Assembly: GCF_001729965.1 (NCBI RefSeq)
Contig: NZ_JRWK01000007.1
Coordinates: 1-64,000 of the forward strand
From: Methanosphaera sp. WGK6
GTDB lineage: Archaea > Methanobacteriota > Methanobacteria > Methanobacteriales > Methanobacteriaceae
Reading direction: 5' to 3'
Length of the DNA: 64,000 nucleotides
Of this stretch, positions 1 to 8,803 are shown in pieces. A program made the position numbers and the translations under genes. How positions within the stretch are numbered: position 1 is the first letter of the stretch; every line of letters begins with the position of its first letter. The notes beneath the pieces are model-generated. The model did not search any database. It was given only the letters and a program-made list of their open reading frames with translations, and was not told the origin of the DNA.

Positions 1-162
1 TGTGTTTATTTGTTCAAGTGTTACGCTTTTTGTAGCACATACTATACTCAACAAACCAACCACATCAACATAAATAGAAAATATTGCACAAAAGATATAA
101 TGAAATAATAATTTTTCATTGCATAATATAAATTTTATTAGAAAAAATAATTTTTTTATCAT
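1..162 (-). CDS. Possible partial hydrophobic ORF running off the left edge
   Basis: A minus-strand frame stays open from an ATG at 162 to the window edge, 54 codons with no stop. The translation is hydrophobic at first and later reads like ordinary protein (CATKSVTLEQINT). No ribosome binding site precedes the ATG, and a GTG further in could be the start instead. I do not recognise a family. In DNA this AT-rich an open frame of this length can occur by chance, so this is only a candidate for the 5' end of a gene lying to the left. Confidence 0.2.
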   Translation of the reverse strand, partial: MIKKLFFLIKFILCNEKLLFHYIFCAIFSIYVDVVGLLSIVCATKSVTLEQINT

Positions 163-625
163 ATTAGAATAGCTATAATAGTAGCTTTTGAATGTTTTGA
201 AAATTTAAAAAATAAAAATTTTTTGGGTATTGTGGTGGTTATTTTATTTTAATACATTTTTTAATAAGTTTTTTTTATATAGTGTTGTTTGTAAATATGA
301 ATAAAGTTGTTTATATAATACTTAAGGATTTTTTGTAGGATATTTAAAAAAACACATTGGTACATAAATAGGTGATTTATTTTGATAAATTGTATTTTTA
401 TTACCTTTTTGTATTATATGTTATAATGTTAATCTTCATTTTTATTTACAATATTATTGTAATAGCCATTGAAAATGTTATCATTAATACTGTTTCAAGT
501 ATTGCTTGGACATTATCTTTTGTTCTTTGTTTCATATTTTAAACACCATTCGTGTTTTTGAGTTTTTATGTTAAGTCTTTATAGATATTTTTTTTTATTG
601 GTATATATTCAGATAGGAGTGATGA

Positions 626-651
626 CTATATACCCATACCCCTAGGGGTAT
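626..651 (+). promoter_or_regulatory. TATA-like box plus CsoR/CstR-like palindromic operator
   Basis: CTATATA at 626-632 is followed by the perfect 16-bp palindrome ATACCCCTAGGGGTAT at 636-651. C4/G4 runs are conspicuous in such AT-rich surroundings. Operators of the CsoR/RcnR/CstR family (copper, nickel or persulfide sensing repressors) have this form, with G-tracts framed by ATA/TAT. An archaeal transcript starts about 25 bases after the TATA box, so a bound repressor would sit on the start site. No regulator gene of this family is in the window. The regulated gene could be the mini-ORF at 662, the reductase at 870, or the leftward ORF. Confidence 0.5.
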
Positions 652-661
652 AATAAATAAT

Positions 662-769
662 ATGAAAGTAATAGTATATAAAGGTTTTAGAAAAATAATA
701 CATTTAATACAAAAATTATTTAAAAATAGTAAAATTAATTTACATACTTTTAGACCAATAAGTATTTAA
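662..769 (+). CDS. Possible 35-residue basic peptide behind the operator
   Basis: This ORF starts 11 bases after the 16-bp palindrome and encodes a basic peptide beginning MKVIVYKGFRKIIHLIQKLF. It has no Shine-Dalgarno but would be nearly leaderless if transcription starts downstream of the TATA box at 626. It may instead be chance, with the palindrome controlling a longer transcript. I do not recognise it. Confidence 0.18.
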   Translation: MKVIVYKGFRKIIHLIQKLFKNSKINLHTFRPISI

Positions 770-869
770 AAAAAAAAATACTTAACTTAACTAACTCTTT
801 ACTAATGAAAGACTTATATAATTAAAAAAATAAACTATATCTTATATCATATAATAAGGATAAGATAAC

Positions 870-2003
870 ATGAAAAAAATGGGATTCGGAATGATGAGAT
901 TACCTCTAACAAATAAAGAGGATCCAACAAAAATAGACCAAAAACAAGTAAATAAAATGGTAGATGCATTTATGGAAAATGGATACACATACTTTGATAC
1001 TGCATATCCTTACCATAATGGTGCAAGTGAAGTAGCACTAAAAAAAGCAGTAGTTGAAAGATACCCAAGAGACTCATTTGTAATAGCAGATAAATTACCC
1101 ATATTTGCACTAACAAAAAAAGAAGATATGGAACCAATATTTAATGAACAACTAAAAAGATGTGGAGTAGACTACTTCGATTACTACTTAGTACATAATG
1201 TAAGTAGAGCATCCGAAAAAGGATTTGTAGATATTGATTCATTTGAATTTGTAGAACAAAAGAAGGCTGAAGGAAAAGTAAAAAATATTGGATTTTCATT
1301 ACATGATGATGCAGAATATATGGAAAAAGTACTAGAAAATCATCCAGATATAGACTTCGTACAATTACAATTAAACTACCTTGACTGGGAAAGTCCACAG
1401 ATAGAATCAAGAAAAATATACGAAGTAGCTAAAAAATATGACATACCTGTTGTAGTTATGGAAGCATTAAAAGGTGGATTTCTTGCAAATATACCAGAAG
1501 AAGCAGATGAACTAATCAAAGAATACGACTATAACACAGATAAAATAGAGCTAGCACTAAAATTTTTAGCAAACCTAGATAATGTTTTCATGATACTAAG
1601 TGGAGCAAGTACTATTGAACAAATGAATGAAAACATAAATTACATGGAAAATATGACTCCAATGAAAGATGAGGAATACACACTTCTTGAACAAGTATCC
1701 AAAATAATACAAAATGATATCACAGTATCATGTACTCAATGTAAGTATTGTGTAGAAGAATGTCCAGTAAAAATTAACATACCTGAAATATTTGATTTAT
1801 ATAATAAAGAGAAAAAATTAGAATATCAAGGATACACTGCAATAGGAAACTACATTATAAACTATGCAAAGGAAGGTCATCCAATGGCAAGTGCATGTAT
1901 TGAATGTGGAGCATGTATACCTAAATGTCCTCAACACATTGACATACCCACAGTAATGAAATATGCTAAAACAACTATTGAAAAACCATTATATGGCTTC
2001 TAA
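870..2003 (+). CDS. Aldo/keto reductase with C-terminal 2x[4Fe-4S] ferredoxin domain
   Basis: A 377-residue protein. The first 270 residues are an aldo/keto reductase TIM barrel: GFGMMRLPL near the N-terminus, FDTAYPYHNG containing the catalytic Asp and Tyr, and DYYLVHNV containing the active-site His. The C-terminal part carries two ferredoxin motifs, CTQCKYCVEECP and CIECGACIPKCP, each predicted to bind a [4Fe-4S] cluster. This is the known ferredoxin-fused AKR family common in anaerobes, predicted to reduce carbonyl compounds with electrons from ferredoxin; the substrate is unknown. The start has an AAGGAT ribosome binding site 8 bases upstream and a TTATATAATT box near 814. The cupin gene follows on the same strand behind its own TATA-rich spacer. 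Confidence 0.85.
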   Translation: MKKMGFGMMRLPLTNKEDPTKIDQKQVNKMVDAFMENGYTYFDTAYPYHNGASEVALKKAVVERYPRDSFVIADKLPIFALTKKEDMEPIFNEQLKRCGVDYFDYYLVHNVSRASEKGFVDIDSFEFVEQKKAEGKVKNIGFSLHDDAEYMEKVLENHPDIDFVQLQLNYLDWESPQIESRKIYEVAKKYDIPVVVMEALKGGFLANIPEEADELIKEYDYNTDKIELALKFLANLDNVFMILSGASTIEQMNENINYMENMTPMKDEEYTLLEQVSKIIQNDITVSCTQCKYCVEECPVKINIPEIFDLYNKEKKLEYQGYTAIGNYIINYAKEGHPMASACIECGACIPKCPQHIDIPTVMKYAKTTIEKPLYGF

Positions 2004-2075
2004 GATAATGTATATATAATATAAAAATAAAATATTTATATATATAATATTTAGGAAAAAATAAAAGGTGATAAC

Positions 2076-2501
2076 ATGGATAAAGAAGCATTTGATAAAG
2101 AAAATATATTTGGACAAGGTGAACCTAACGATGCATTTGCACAATTCTTCATAGGACAATCATACCTAAATCCACTAGTAAACCCAGAAGAAACAAGTGT
2201 ATTTCTAGCAAATGTAACCTTTGAACCAGGATGTAGAAATAACTGGCATATTCACAAAGCAACAAATGGTGGGGGACAACTTCTCATATGTACAGCAGGA
2301 GAAGGATGGTACCAAGAAGAAGGTAAAAAAGCACAAAGTCTAAAACCAGGAGATGTTGTAACAATACCTGCAAATGTAAAACACTGGCATGGAGCAAAAA
2401 AAGATTCATGGTTTAGTCATATTGCAGTAGAAGTACCTGGAGAAAATACTGAAAATGAATGGCTAGAAGAAGTTAGTGATGAAGAATACCTTAACTTATA
2501 A
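2076..2501 (+). CDS. Cupin-domain protein (carboxymuconolactone-decarboxylase-type cupin)
   Basis: A 141-residue single-domain cupin. NNWHIHKATNGGGQLLICT and GEGWYQEEG form the first metal-binding motif (two His, Glu); PGDVVTIPANVKHWHGA forms the second motif with its His. The length fits stand-alone cupins annotated beside carboxymuconolactone decarboxylases in anaerobes. Ribosome binding site AAGGTGATAAC lies immediately before ATG, and TATA-rich DNA fills the 70-base gap from the aldo/keto reductase, so it probably has its own promoter. The reaction cannot be deduced from sequence; a redox or small-carbonyl role beside the reductase is inference. Confidence 0.75.
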   Translation: MDKEAFDKENIFGQGEPNDAFAQFFIGQSYLNPLVNPEETSVFLANVTFEPGCRNNWHIHKATNGGGQLLICTAGEGWYQEEGKKAQSLKPGDVVTIPANVKHWHGAKKDSWFSHIAVEVPGENTENEWLEEVSDEEYLNL

Positions 2502-2514
2502 AAAAGGAAATAAT

Positions 2515-4980
2515 TTAATATGATAAGTAGTGTCCTGTTACACTACTTTCATTATTAATAATATCATCAAGCACACCACAAGCTACAATTTCACCACCAT
2601 CAACACCACCACCAGGACCCATATCAATAATATAATCAGCATTTTTTATAAGGTCCAAATCATGTTCTATGATAATTACAGTTGCACCATTATCAATAAG
2701 TTTTTGGAATATATTTATTAATAATTTAACATCAAGTGGATGTAATCCTATACTTGGTTCATCAAATATGAAAAGGGTATTATATTGTTTTCGACCAATG
2801 TCTGAAGCTAGTTTAAGTCTTTGTGCCTCACCACCCGATAATGCTGGTGTATCCTCACCGAGTGTAAGATAGCCTAGACCTAGATTTGATAATATTTGTA
2901 ACTTATTTCTTATCTTAGATTCCCCACTAAAAACATCGATTGCCTCATCAATTGTTAGTGCTAGAACATCTTTTATTGAATAATTTTTATATTTAACTAC
3001 ATCTACTTTATCAGAGTATCTTAGCCCATTACATGCAGGACATATTATTTCTACATCTGGTAAGAATTGTACATCCATACTAATTTGGCCTGTACCATTA
3101 CATTTATCACATCTTAGTTTACCTGTATTATATGAGTAATCTTTTAGATTATATTCATGTTGTTTTGATTCATCTAGACTTGCATATAGTTTTCTTAGAT
3201 TTGTTAGAATTCCACTATATGTTACTAGTGTACTTCGCACATTTTTCCCGATTGGTGTTGCATCAATTAAGTTAATTTTTTCAATACCACACGTATCTAT
3301 ACTTTTAACATGACTTGGTAGTGGTGTGTTATCTATTGTATTTTTTATTGCTGGATATAATCCTTCAAGAATACTTGTTGTTTTCCCACTACCTGAAACT
3401 CCTGTGATTACTGTCATTCTTCCTTTTGGAATTTCCATTGTTATTGGTTTTACTGTGTGTATATTATCTGTGGATATTTTTATAGAACCCTTTTCAAATA
3501 GATCTTCTTTTAATGTTTTATTTCTAACTATTACATCTTCTGTTTTATTTAGATATTTTCCTATTTGTGAGTTATTGTTTTCTATAATTTCAGGTATTGT
3601 TCCCTGTGCTATTATGTTTCCACCACCTGCTCCTGATTTTGGTCCTATTTCTATCATGTAATCTGCGGTTTCTAGTATCTGTGTATCATGATCTACTAGT
3701 ATTACTGAGTTTCCATCTTCTATTAATTGTTTTAGTAGTTTTATTAGCCCATCTACATTTGCTGGGTGAAGTCCTATTGATGGTTCGTCTAGAACATATA
3801 GTACTCCTGTTGTATGATTTCTCACTGTTCTTGCTAGTTGTACTCTTTGTAGTTCTCCTGTGGATAGTGTGGAGCTTGGCCTGTCTAGTGATATATATCC
3901 TAGTCCCAAGTTTAGTAGTGCATTTGCATTATCCATGAATTCTTCTTCAATTTGATTTGCTATTTCTCGTACATCAGAAGGTAGTTTGTTTATTGTTTTT
4001 GGTAACCATTCTACTACTTCTTCTAGTGTCATTTTAGTTGTATTTTCTAGATTTATACCTCCAAGTAGTGTGGAGTTTGCCCTCTTGTTAAGTCGAGACC
4101 CATTACATTCATCACATGTTTTTGTTGTTAGGAATTTGTTAATTTTCTTTAGTCCCTTCTCTGATTTTGCATTACTTAGTGCTATTTTTACTGCATCTAT
4201 TGCATTTCTGTATTTGAAGTTTAGCTCGAATACTTTTCCATTTGCTGGAATTACCACATCTTTTGCTACTTCTTCTCCATAGAATATTATATCTTTTTCT
4301 TCATCTGTTAGGTCCTTGTAGGGTATGTCTATTCGTACTCCTAATTCTTTTGCCACATAGAACATGGATGATAGTCCCATCATATTCCATGCATTTACTG
4401 CTCCTTCTTCTAGTGTTTTGGTTTCATCAGGTACTAGTGTTGTTAAGTCCACGTCTCTCATTAGTCCTGTTCCTGAACATTTTGGACATGCTCCATCACT
4501 GTTAAATGCATATTCTTCTGCACTTAATCCCATGAATTCTTCATTACATTCAGGGCATTTGAGTGGTATTTCTAGTGCTATATTTATTGATGCATCTAGT
4601 TTATGTCCATTTGAGCAGATATAATTTCCACATCTAGAGTACAGTAGTCTTAGTGAGTTTAGTAGTTCTGTGGATGTTCCAAATGTACTTCTTATTCCAG
4701 GTATGTTTGGTCTTTGATGTAGTGCTAGTGCTGCTGGTACATGTTCTATTGAGTCTATTTTTGCTTTTTCACTTTGTGTGATTCTTCGTCTAGTATATGT
4801 TGATAGTGCTTCAAGGTATCTTCTTGATCCTTCTGCATATAATACTCCTAGTGCTAGTGATGATTTTCCACTTCCTGATACTCCAGCTATTGCAACTATT
4901 TTTCCTAATGGAATGTTTACATCTATGTTTTTTAGGTTATGTACTCTTGCACCTTTTATTATTATTGTGTCATTGAACAT
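2515..4980 (-). CDS. UvrA-like tandem ABC ATPase (short UvrA paralogue)
   Basis: An 821-residue UvrA-family ATPase, shorter than the usual 930-970 residues of excinuclease UvrA. It has two ABC cassettes: Walker A GVSGSGKSS near residue 35 and GVSGSGKTT near 530, signatures STGELQRVQLA and SGGEAQRLKLA, Walker B LYVLDEPSIGLHP and LFIFDEPSIGLHP. Zinc-module CxxC pairs occur at CPEC/CPKC, CDEC, and CDKC/CPAC. The reduced length suggests a UvrA2-type paralogue lacking part of the insertion domains, including that used for UvrB contact. No uvrB or uvrC is nearby. It may act in DNA damage tolerance or drug resistance. It converges with the cupin gene, with only 13 bases between stops. No clear Shine-Dalgarno precedes the ATG. 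Confidence 0.8.
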   Translation of the reverse strand: MFNDTIIIKGARVHNLKNIDVNIPLGKIVAIAGVSGSGKSSLALGVLYAEGSRRYLEALSTYTRRRITQSEKAKIDSIEHVPAALALHQRPNIPGIRSTFGTSTELLNSLRLLYSRCGNYICSNGHKLDASINIALEIPLKCPECNEEFMGLSAEEYAFNSDGACPKCSGTGLMRDVDLTTLVPDETKTLEEGAVNAWNMMGLSSMFYVAKELGVRIDIPYKDLTDEEKDIIFYGEEVAKDVVIPANGKVFELNFKYRNAIDAVKIALSNAKSEKGLKKINKFLTTKTCDECNGSRLNKRANSTLLGGINLENTTKMTLEEVVEWLPKTINKLPSDVREIANQIEEEFMDNANALLNLGLGYISLDRPSSTLSTGELQRVQLARTVRNHTTGVLYVLDEPSIGLHPANVDGLIKLLKQLIEDGNSVILVDHDTQILETADYMIEIGPKSGAGGGNIIAQGTIPEIIENNNSQIGKYLNKTEDVIVRNKTLKEDLFEKGSIKISTDNIHTVKPITMEIPKGRMTVITGVSGSGKTTSILEGLYPAIKNTIDNTPLPSHVKSIDTCGIEKINLIDATPIGKNVRSTLVTYSGILTNLRKLYASLDESKQHEYNLKDYSYNTGKLRCDKCNGTGQISMDVQFLPDVEIICPACNGLRYSDKVDVVKYKNYSIKDVLALTIDEAIDVFSGESKIRNKLQILSNLGLGYLTLGEDTPALSGGEAQRLKLASDIGRKQYNTLFIFDEPSIGLHPLDVKLLINIFQKLIDNGATVIIIEHDLDLIKNADYIIDMGPGGGVDGGEIVACGVLDDIINNESSVTGHYLSY

Positions 4981-5119
4981 TTTTTCTAAACTCTTATTTA
5001 TTTATCTTGATTATAGTTTCTGTAATAGATTATATAAAAGAATTATAATTTGAGTTCAAAATGTTTTATAAAAAAAATGGAAATATTTAGAGTAATTCTA
5101 TTTACTCATAATAGGGTGA

Positions 5120-5632
5120 TTATGTCCAAGTGTATGGTCTAAATTCACTTGGTGGAATGTACATTACTTCTGCAAGGTCTTCTTTTAGTAGCATTTCATT
5201 AAGATTTTTATTACCTATTATTACTACTCCTAGTGTTCGGTTATATTTATCTTTACCTTTAGAATCATCTACATCAATACTTACTTGTTTATTTAAGCAT
5301 AGTTTTTTAACAAAGTTTTTTGCTGATTTATATCCTTGTTGTCCACGTTCTGGTGTGTTTACTCCAACAAGTCTTATTTTATCTCCACTAGCAAGGTAAA
5401 TTGTATCTCCATCTACTACTTTTATACATGTACTTGTTATTTCTTTTGAACATGTTGTGTCATTATATTTATTTAAAATATCTTGTGTTGACATGCTATC
5501 ATAGTAGTTGTCTGTGATATCATTTGTAAATCCAGTACCTTGATAGTATGAAGCATTTACTGTAGATAGTAGTCCTACACATAATGATAGAACTAGGATT
5601 ACTGTCCTTACATTATGAAATTTTAATTTCAA
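5120..5632 (-). CDS. Secreted thermonuclease-like (SNase-family) nuclease
   Basis: About 170 residues. A signal peptide (short basic stretch, VRTVILVLSLCVGLLSTVNA) is followed by a spacer and then a staphylococcal-nuclease domain: IKVVDGDTIYLASGDKIRLVG, VNTPERGQQG, DKYNRTLGVV and MLLKEDLAEVMY. These supply the calcium-binding Asp and catalytic Arg/Glu residues expected of a calcium-dependent extracellular nuclease that cuts DNA and RNA. No ATG lies upstream of the signal sequence. I chose the TTG at 5632, nine bases after AAAGGA; another TTG at 5641 sits too close to that site. It may degrade environmental DNA for nucleotides. Confidence 0.8.
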   Translation of the reverse strand: MKLKFHNVRTVILVLSLCVGLLSTVNASYYQGTGFTNDITDNYYDSMSTQDILNKYNDTTCSKEITSTCIKVVDGDTIYLASGDKIRLVGVNTPERGQQGYKSAKNFVKKLCLNKQVSIDVDDSKGKDKYNRTLGVVIIGNKNLNEMLLKEDLAEVMYIPPSEFRPYTWT

Positions 5633-5808
5633 TTGAATCAATCCTTTTAATTTTTTATTAGTTAATTAATTATGATTATGTGTTTAAAAATTTATATATT
5701 TTTTAAATAAATGTTGTGTATTTTTAAGGTAGATGTATTGAAATAGAATTGATTAATTTAAAGATGTATAAAAAAAAATATCATTAAGAAATTGGTTGTG
5801 AAATTTGT

Positions 5809-6369
5809 TTAGGAGGTTAAGTTATAACAGTAATGTATCCTCGATATTGCAGAAGCTATTCCACCAATGACTGTTATTATAATTAATATAACTGTTATTA
5901 TCCCCATTAATGATGTATTGTATAATATCATTATGATTAATGGAATTCCTATTGCTAGAAGTCCTGTGTATTTTCCTGTGAAATCATAGGTTATTGTATT
6001 ACTATTTTTAGAATATTTCTTCATATACTTTGATGTTAACATGAATTCTATAAAAAATAGAATATTGAATATTAAAAACCATAATGGAATAACATTTATA
6101 ATTACTAATGGAATATAAGCAGATGTCATGAATATAATATCAGCTATTACATCAAGATTTGTACCTTTTTGTGTTACATTCCCTGTTTTTCGGGCAATAT
6201 GTCCATCTACCATGTCTGTTATTGTGATTATTATAAAGAATATTATGGGAATAAATAGTGTTTTATTGTGTGTTAGTGTATCATAGAGTACTGATGTAAA
6301 TATTATGGATAGTATTATCCTTGATATGGATAATGTGTTTGGAATGTGTTGTATTGTATTTTCATTCAT
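5809..6369 (-). CDS. CDP-alcohol phosphatidyltransferase family membrane enzyme
   Basis: A 186-residue integral membrane protein with the complete family signature D-x2-D-G-x2-A-R-x8-G-x3-D-x3-D, seen as DMVDGHIAR followed by G, D and D at the correct spacing (residues about 53-78). About five to six hydrophobic helices surround it. It moves a phospho-lipid group from a CDP-lipid to an alcohol acceptor; in archaea such enzymes make archaetidylserine, -inositol or -glycerol phosphate lipids, and the acceptor here cannot be told. It lies 15 bases downstream of the frdB-like gene on the same strand, so it may be co-transcribed with the fumarate-reductase-like operon. Confidence 0.8.
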   Translation of the reverse strand: MNENTIQHIPNTLSISRIILSIIFTSVLYDTLTHNKTLFIPIIFFIIITITDMVDGHIARKTGNVTQKGTNLDVIADIIFMTSAYIPLVIINVIPLWFLIFNILFFIEFMLTSKYMKKYSKNSNTITYDFTGKYTGLLAIGIPLIIMILYNTSLMGIITVILIIITVIGGIASAISRIHYCYNLTS

Positions 6370-6384
6370 TGTTATTATCCTTAC

Positions 6385-7113
6385 TTATTCTTTTTTTAGT
6401 AAGTGCCACATGTGCCATACTGATTTTCTATTCATCTTGGATATTGCTTGTTGTGTTGGTATTTCCATTGGACATATGTCTTCACATATCATTGATTTTA
6501 CACAGCCATTGTAGAAGTTTTTCTTGTATTCTTTTTCTATTTTCTTTCTATGTTTTTCATTTTGTTCTTGGAATGCTAGTTTTGCTGATGATACAGCGAC
6601 AGGTGTTCCCTTGAATGATTTATCACTAAAGTAGTTTGGACATCCTTCCATGCATATTCCACACATTAAGCATAGACTCATTTCATACTGGAATTGAACA
6701 TCTCCTACTTTTGCATCACTTTCTATCCATTGACTCATGTCTTTCATTGTTTCATATAGTTTACTTCTATCTACTTTTAAGTCTTCTATTACCTTGAATT
6801 TGGATAGTGGTTCTATGGTGATTTTATGGAAGTGTTTTGTCATTACTTCTTCATCTACAAATGTTTTACATGCAAGTTTTGGCCATCCATTTATTAGCAT
6901 TGCACATGCTCCACATAATCCTTGTAGACAACTGCATGACCATTTTATTGGTTGTATTTCTTTGCCATTTATGTCTTTTATTTCTTCTTGATTGTTTATT
7001 TTTTCAAGAAGTGTTGTTACTGGTATTTTTAGGTTGCCTGTGTATTCTATTTGTTGTGTGTATTTTTTTCCAGTTTTATCTTGTCTTTTTATTGTGATCA
7101 CTAGTTTTTCCAT
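6385..7113 (-). CDS. Fumarate reductase / succinate dehydrogenase-like iron-sulfur subunit
   Basis: A 242-residue FrdB/SdhB-type protein. The N-terminal plant-ferredoxin fold has the [2Fe-2S] ligands in CSCLQGLCGAC plus a later Cys (KLAC). The C-terminal half has CLMCGICMEGCP and a second Cys group in CVKSMICEDICPMEIP, as in FrdB proteins with [4Fe-4S] and [3Fe-4S] or [4Fe-4S] clusters. It passes electrons between the membrane subunit and the flavoprotein. I place the start at the ATG at 7113 because a strong GGAGGTG site overlaps the end of the flavoprotein gene just upstream; the ATG at 7134 would overlap that gene. Confidence 0.8.
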   Translation of the reverse strand: MEKLVITIKRQDKTGKKYTQQIEYTGNLKIPVTTLLEKINNQEEIKDINGKEIQPIKWSCSCLQGLCGACAMLINGWPKLACKTFVDEEVMTKHFHKITIEPLSKFKVIEDLKVDRSKLYETMKDMSQWIESDAKVGDVQFQYEMSLCLMCGICMEGCPNYFSDKSFKGTPVAVSSAKLAFQEQNEKHRKKIEKEYKKNFYNGCVKSMICEDICPMEIPTQQAISKMNRKSVWHMWHLLKKE

Positions 7114-7117
7114 TGAC

Positions 7118-8788
7118 TTACACCTCCATGTCATCTATTTCTTTAAAGGATACTTTGATTTGTGTTTTTTCTAGTTTTATGATTGTTGTTTTCTTGTAGT
7201 TTTCATCATCTGTTTCTGGGTATTCTATTCTTTGGTGTGATCCTCTGCTTTCTTTTCTGTTTAGTGCTCCAAGTATCATTGTTTTTGCTAGTTGTATGAG
7301 TAAGGGTAGTCTTTGGTACTCATAATAATTTCCACTATCTGATTTTTTGGAAATTTCATATATATTATCCAGTTGTATTAATGCTTCTTCAAGTTCTTCT
7401 TTATTTCTATAGATTCCCATTGATTTATTCATAATGTTTGCTAATATTTCTTCTATTTTGTAGGACTTGTATTCATTATTATTGAGTCTTTGCCACATGT
7501 TATATTTTTCTTGTTCTTTATCTAGTACAACTTTTCCTATTTTTTCTTGTTGTTCTTGACTTATTTTATCACTAATTTTTGTTTCATTGATTGCCTCTTG
7601 TGCTGCTATCCATCCACCATGTATTGCTCCTAGAAGTGAATTTCCACCTAAACGATTTGCTCCATGATACTGTGATGAACATTCTCCTGCAGCATATACT
7701 CTTTTTATGTTTGTTTTATGATTTTCATCAGTACTTATTCCACCCATGAAGTAGTGTACTCCTGGATATACAGGTATTGGTTCATTTTTAGGATTTATTC
7801 CACGGTACTGCATACATACATCATACACTTCATCAAGTTTTACTTCTACTGTCTCACTAGGCAAGTGTGTTATATCTAGATATACATGATTTTCACCTAA
7901 TTCATGACATACCTTGTAGATACTTCTTGATACTACATCTCTTGGCATTAGTGCTCCAAATTCTGGATACCATTCTTCCATGAAATACCATTGCCTGCCA
8001 TCTCTTTCTATGTATAAACGTCCACCTTCACCACGGGCAGCTTCTGTAATAAGCATTTTTTTTACGGGTGTGTCTATTGTTGTTGGATGGTATTGTATCA
8101 TTTCCATGTTCGATAATTCTATTCCTTGTGTGAATAGTTTGGCTGTTGTGCATCCATCATTATGTGTAGAACCTGATGTTTTTCCAAATATCTTGTTTAA
8201 TCCACCACTTGCTATAATTACACTATCACCATAAAATTCTTTTATTTCATCTGTATCTTCATTTATAACAATGACTCCAATACATTCATTTTCTTCTGTG
8301 AGAATTAGTGAAAGAAATCTCCATCCAATATATCTAGTTATTTTTCCTTCTGCTTCTTTTCTACGACATAGTGTGGTTAGTGCTGTTACTATTTGTTTTC
8401 CTGTTTTTGCACCAGCATATGCTGTTCGCATCTTTTTTTGTCCACCAAAGTATCTTACATCAATATTTCCATTTTCATCTCTTGTGAAACTTGTACCAAT
8501 ATTACCTAGCCATCGGACTATATCTGGTGCATCTGTTGTTAATTTCTTTACAGCTTTAGGATTATTAATGTGATTTCCACCTTTTATTGTGTCAATATAA
8601 TGCTGTTGTGTTGAATCATCTTGTCCTTTTGTATTTAATGCTGCATTTATTCCACCCATAGCCATTACCGATTGTGTTCTTTCTGATTGTGCTGGAGATA
8701 TGAGAATTGCATTTGCATCATATTCTGTTGTTTTAACTGCAGCAGTTAATCCTGCAAGTCCAGATCCAATTATAATTATTGTCTTCAT
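7118..8788 (-). CDS. Fumarate reductase / succinate dehydrogenase-like flavoprotein subunit
   Basis: A 556-residue FAD-dependent oxidoreductase of the FrdA/SdhA/NadB superfamily. The N-terminal dinucleotide fold IIGSGLAGLTAAV is followed by MAMGGINAALN, QYHPTTI, EAARGEGGRLY and the C-terminal FAD motif around GECSSQYHGANRLGGNSL, ending in the helical domain. The adjacent Fe-S and membrane genes argue for a fumarate reductase/succinate dehydrogenase-type complex. In SdhA/FrdA a His before the GG motif (R-S-H-T-V) carries covalent FAD; here the matching position is Gln39 (R-T-Q-S-V), so FAD is probably bound non-covalently. Substrate may be fumarate, but NadB-like chemistry or a methanogen thiol-linked reductase cannot be excluded. 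Confidence 0.75.
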   Translation of the reverse strand: MKTIIIIGSGLAGLTAAVKTTEYDANAILISPAQSERTQSVMAMGGINAALNTKGQDDSTQQHYIDTIKGGNHINNPKAVKKLTTDAPDIVRWLGNIGTSFTRDENGNIDVRYFGGQKKMRTAYAGAKTGKQIVTALTTLCRRKEAEGKITRYIGWRFLSLILTEENECIGVIVINEDTDEIKEFYGDSVIIASGGLNKIFGKTSGSTHNDGCTTAKLFTQGIELSNMEMIQYHPTTIDTPVKKMLITEAARGEGGRLYIERDGRQWYFMEEWYPEFGALMPRDVVSRSIYKVCHELGENHVYLDITHLPSETVEVKLDEVYDVCMQYRGINPKNEPIPVYPGVHYFMGGISTDENHKTNIKRVYAAGECSSQYHGANRLGGNSLLGAIHGGWIAAQEAINETKISDKISQEQQEKIGKVVLDKEQEKYNMWQRLNNNEYKSYKIEEILANIMNKSMGIYRNKEELEEALIQLDNIYEISKKSDSGNYYEYQRLPLLIQLAKTMILGALNRKESRGSHQRIEYPETDDENYKKTTIIKLEKTQIKVSFKEIDDMEV

Positions 8789-8803
8789 TTATACAAATCC
8801 TCT

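Larger units (their letters stand above)
163..869. other. AT-rich intergenic region with operator and two mini-ORFs
   Basis: No convincing gene is present in about 700 bases. It contains a TATA-like box and perfect palindrome at 626-651 and a 35-codon ORF at 662-769, both listed separately. A 38-codon hydrophobic ORF at 426-542 (begins MLIFIFIYNIIVIAI, ends LSFVLCFIF) could be a one-helix membrane peptide but has no ribosome binding site. The promoter of the aldo/keto reductase gene is probably the TTATATAATT box at 814-823. Confidence 0.5.

Noticed and set aside
3597-4505. Leu-rich plus-strand ORFs opposite the UvrA-like gene
   Set aside because: Antisense shadows; the minus strand carries complete UvrA motifs across the whole region.
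7113-7134. Start of the Fe-S subunit at 7134
   Set aside because: It would overlap the flavoprotein gene and place GGAGGTG inside the coding region; the ATG at 7113 fits the ribosome binding site.
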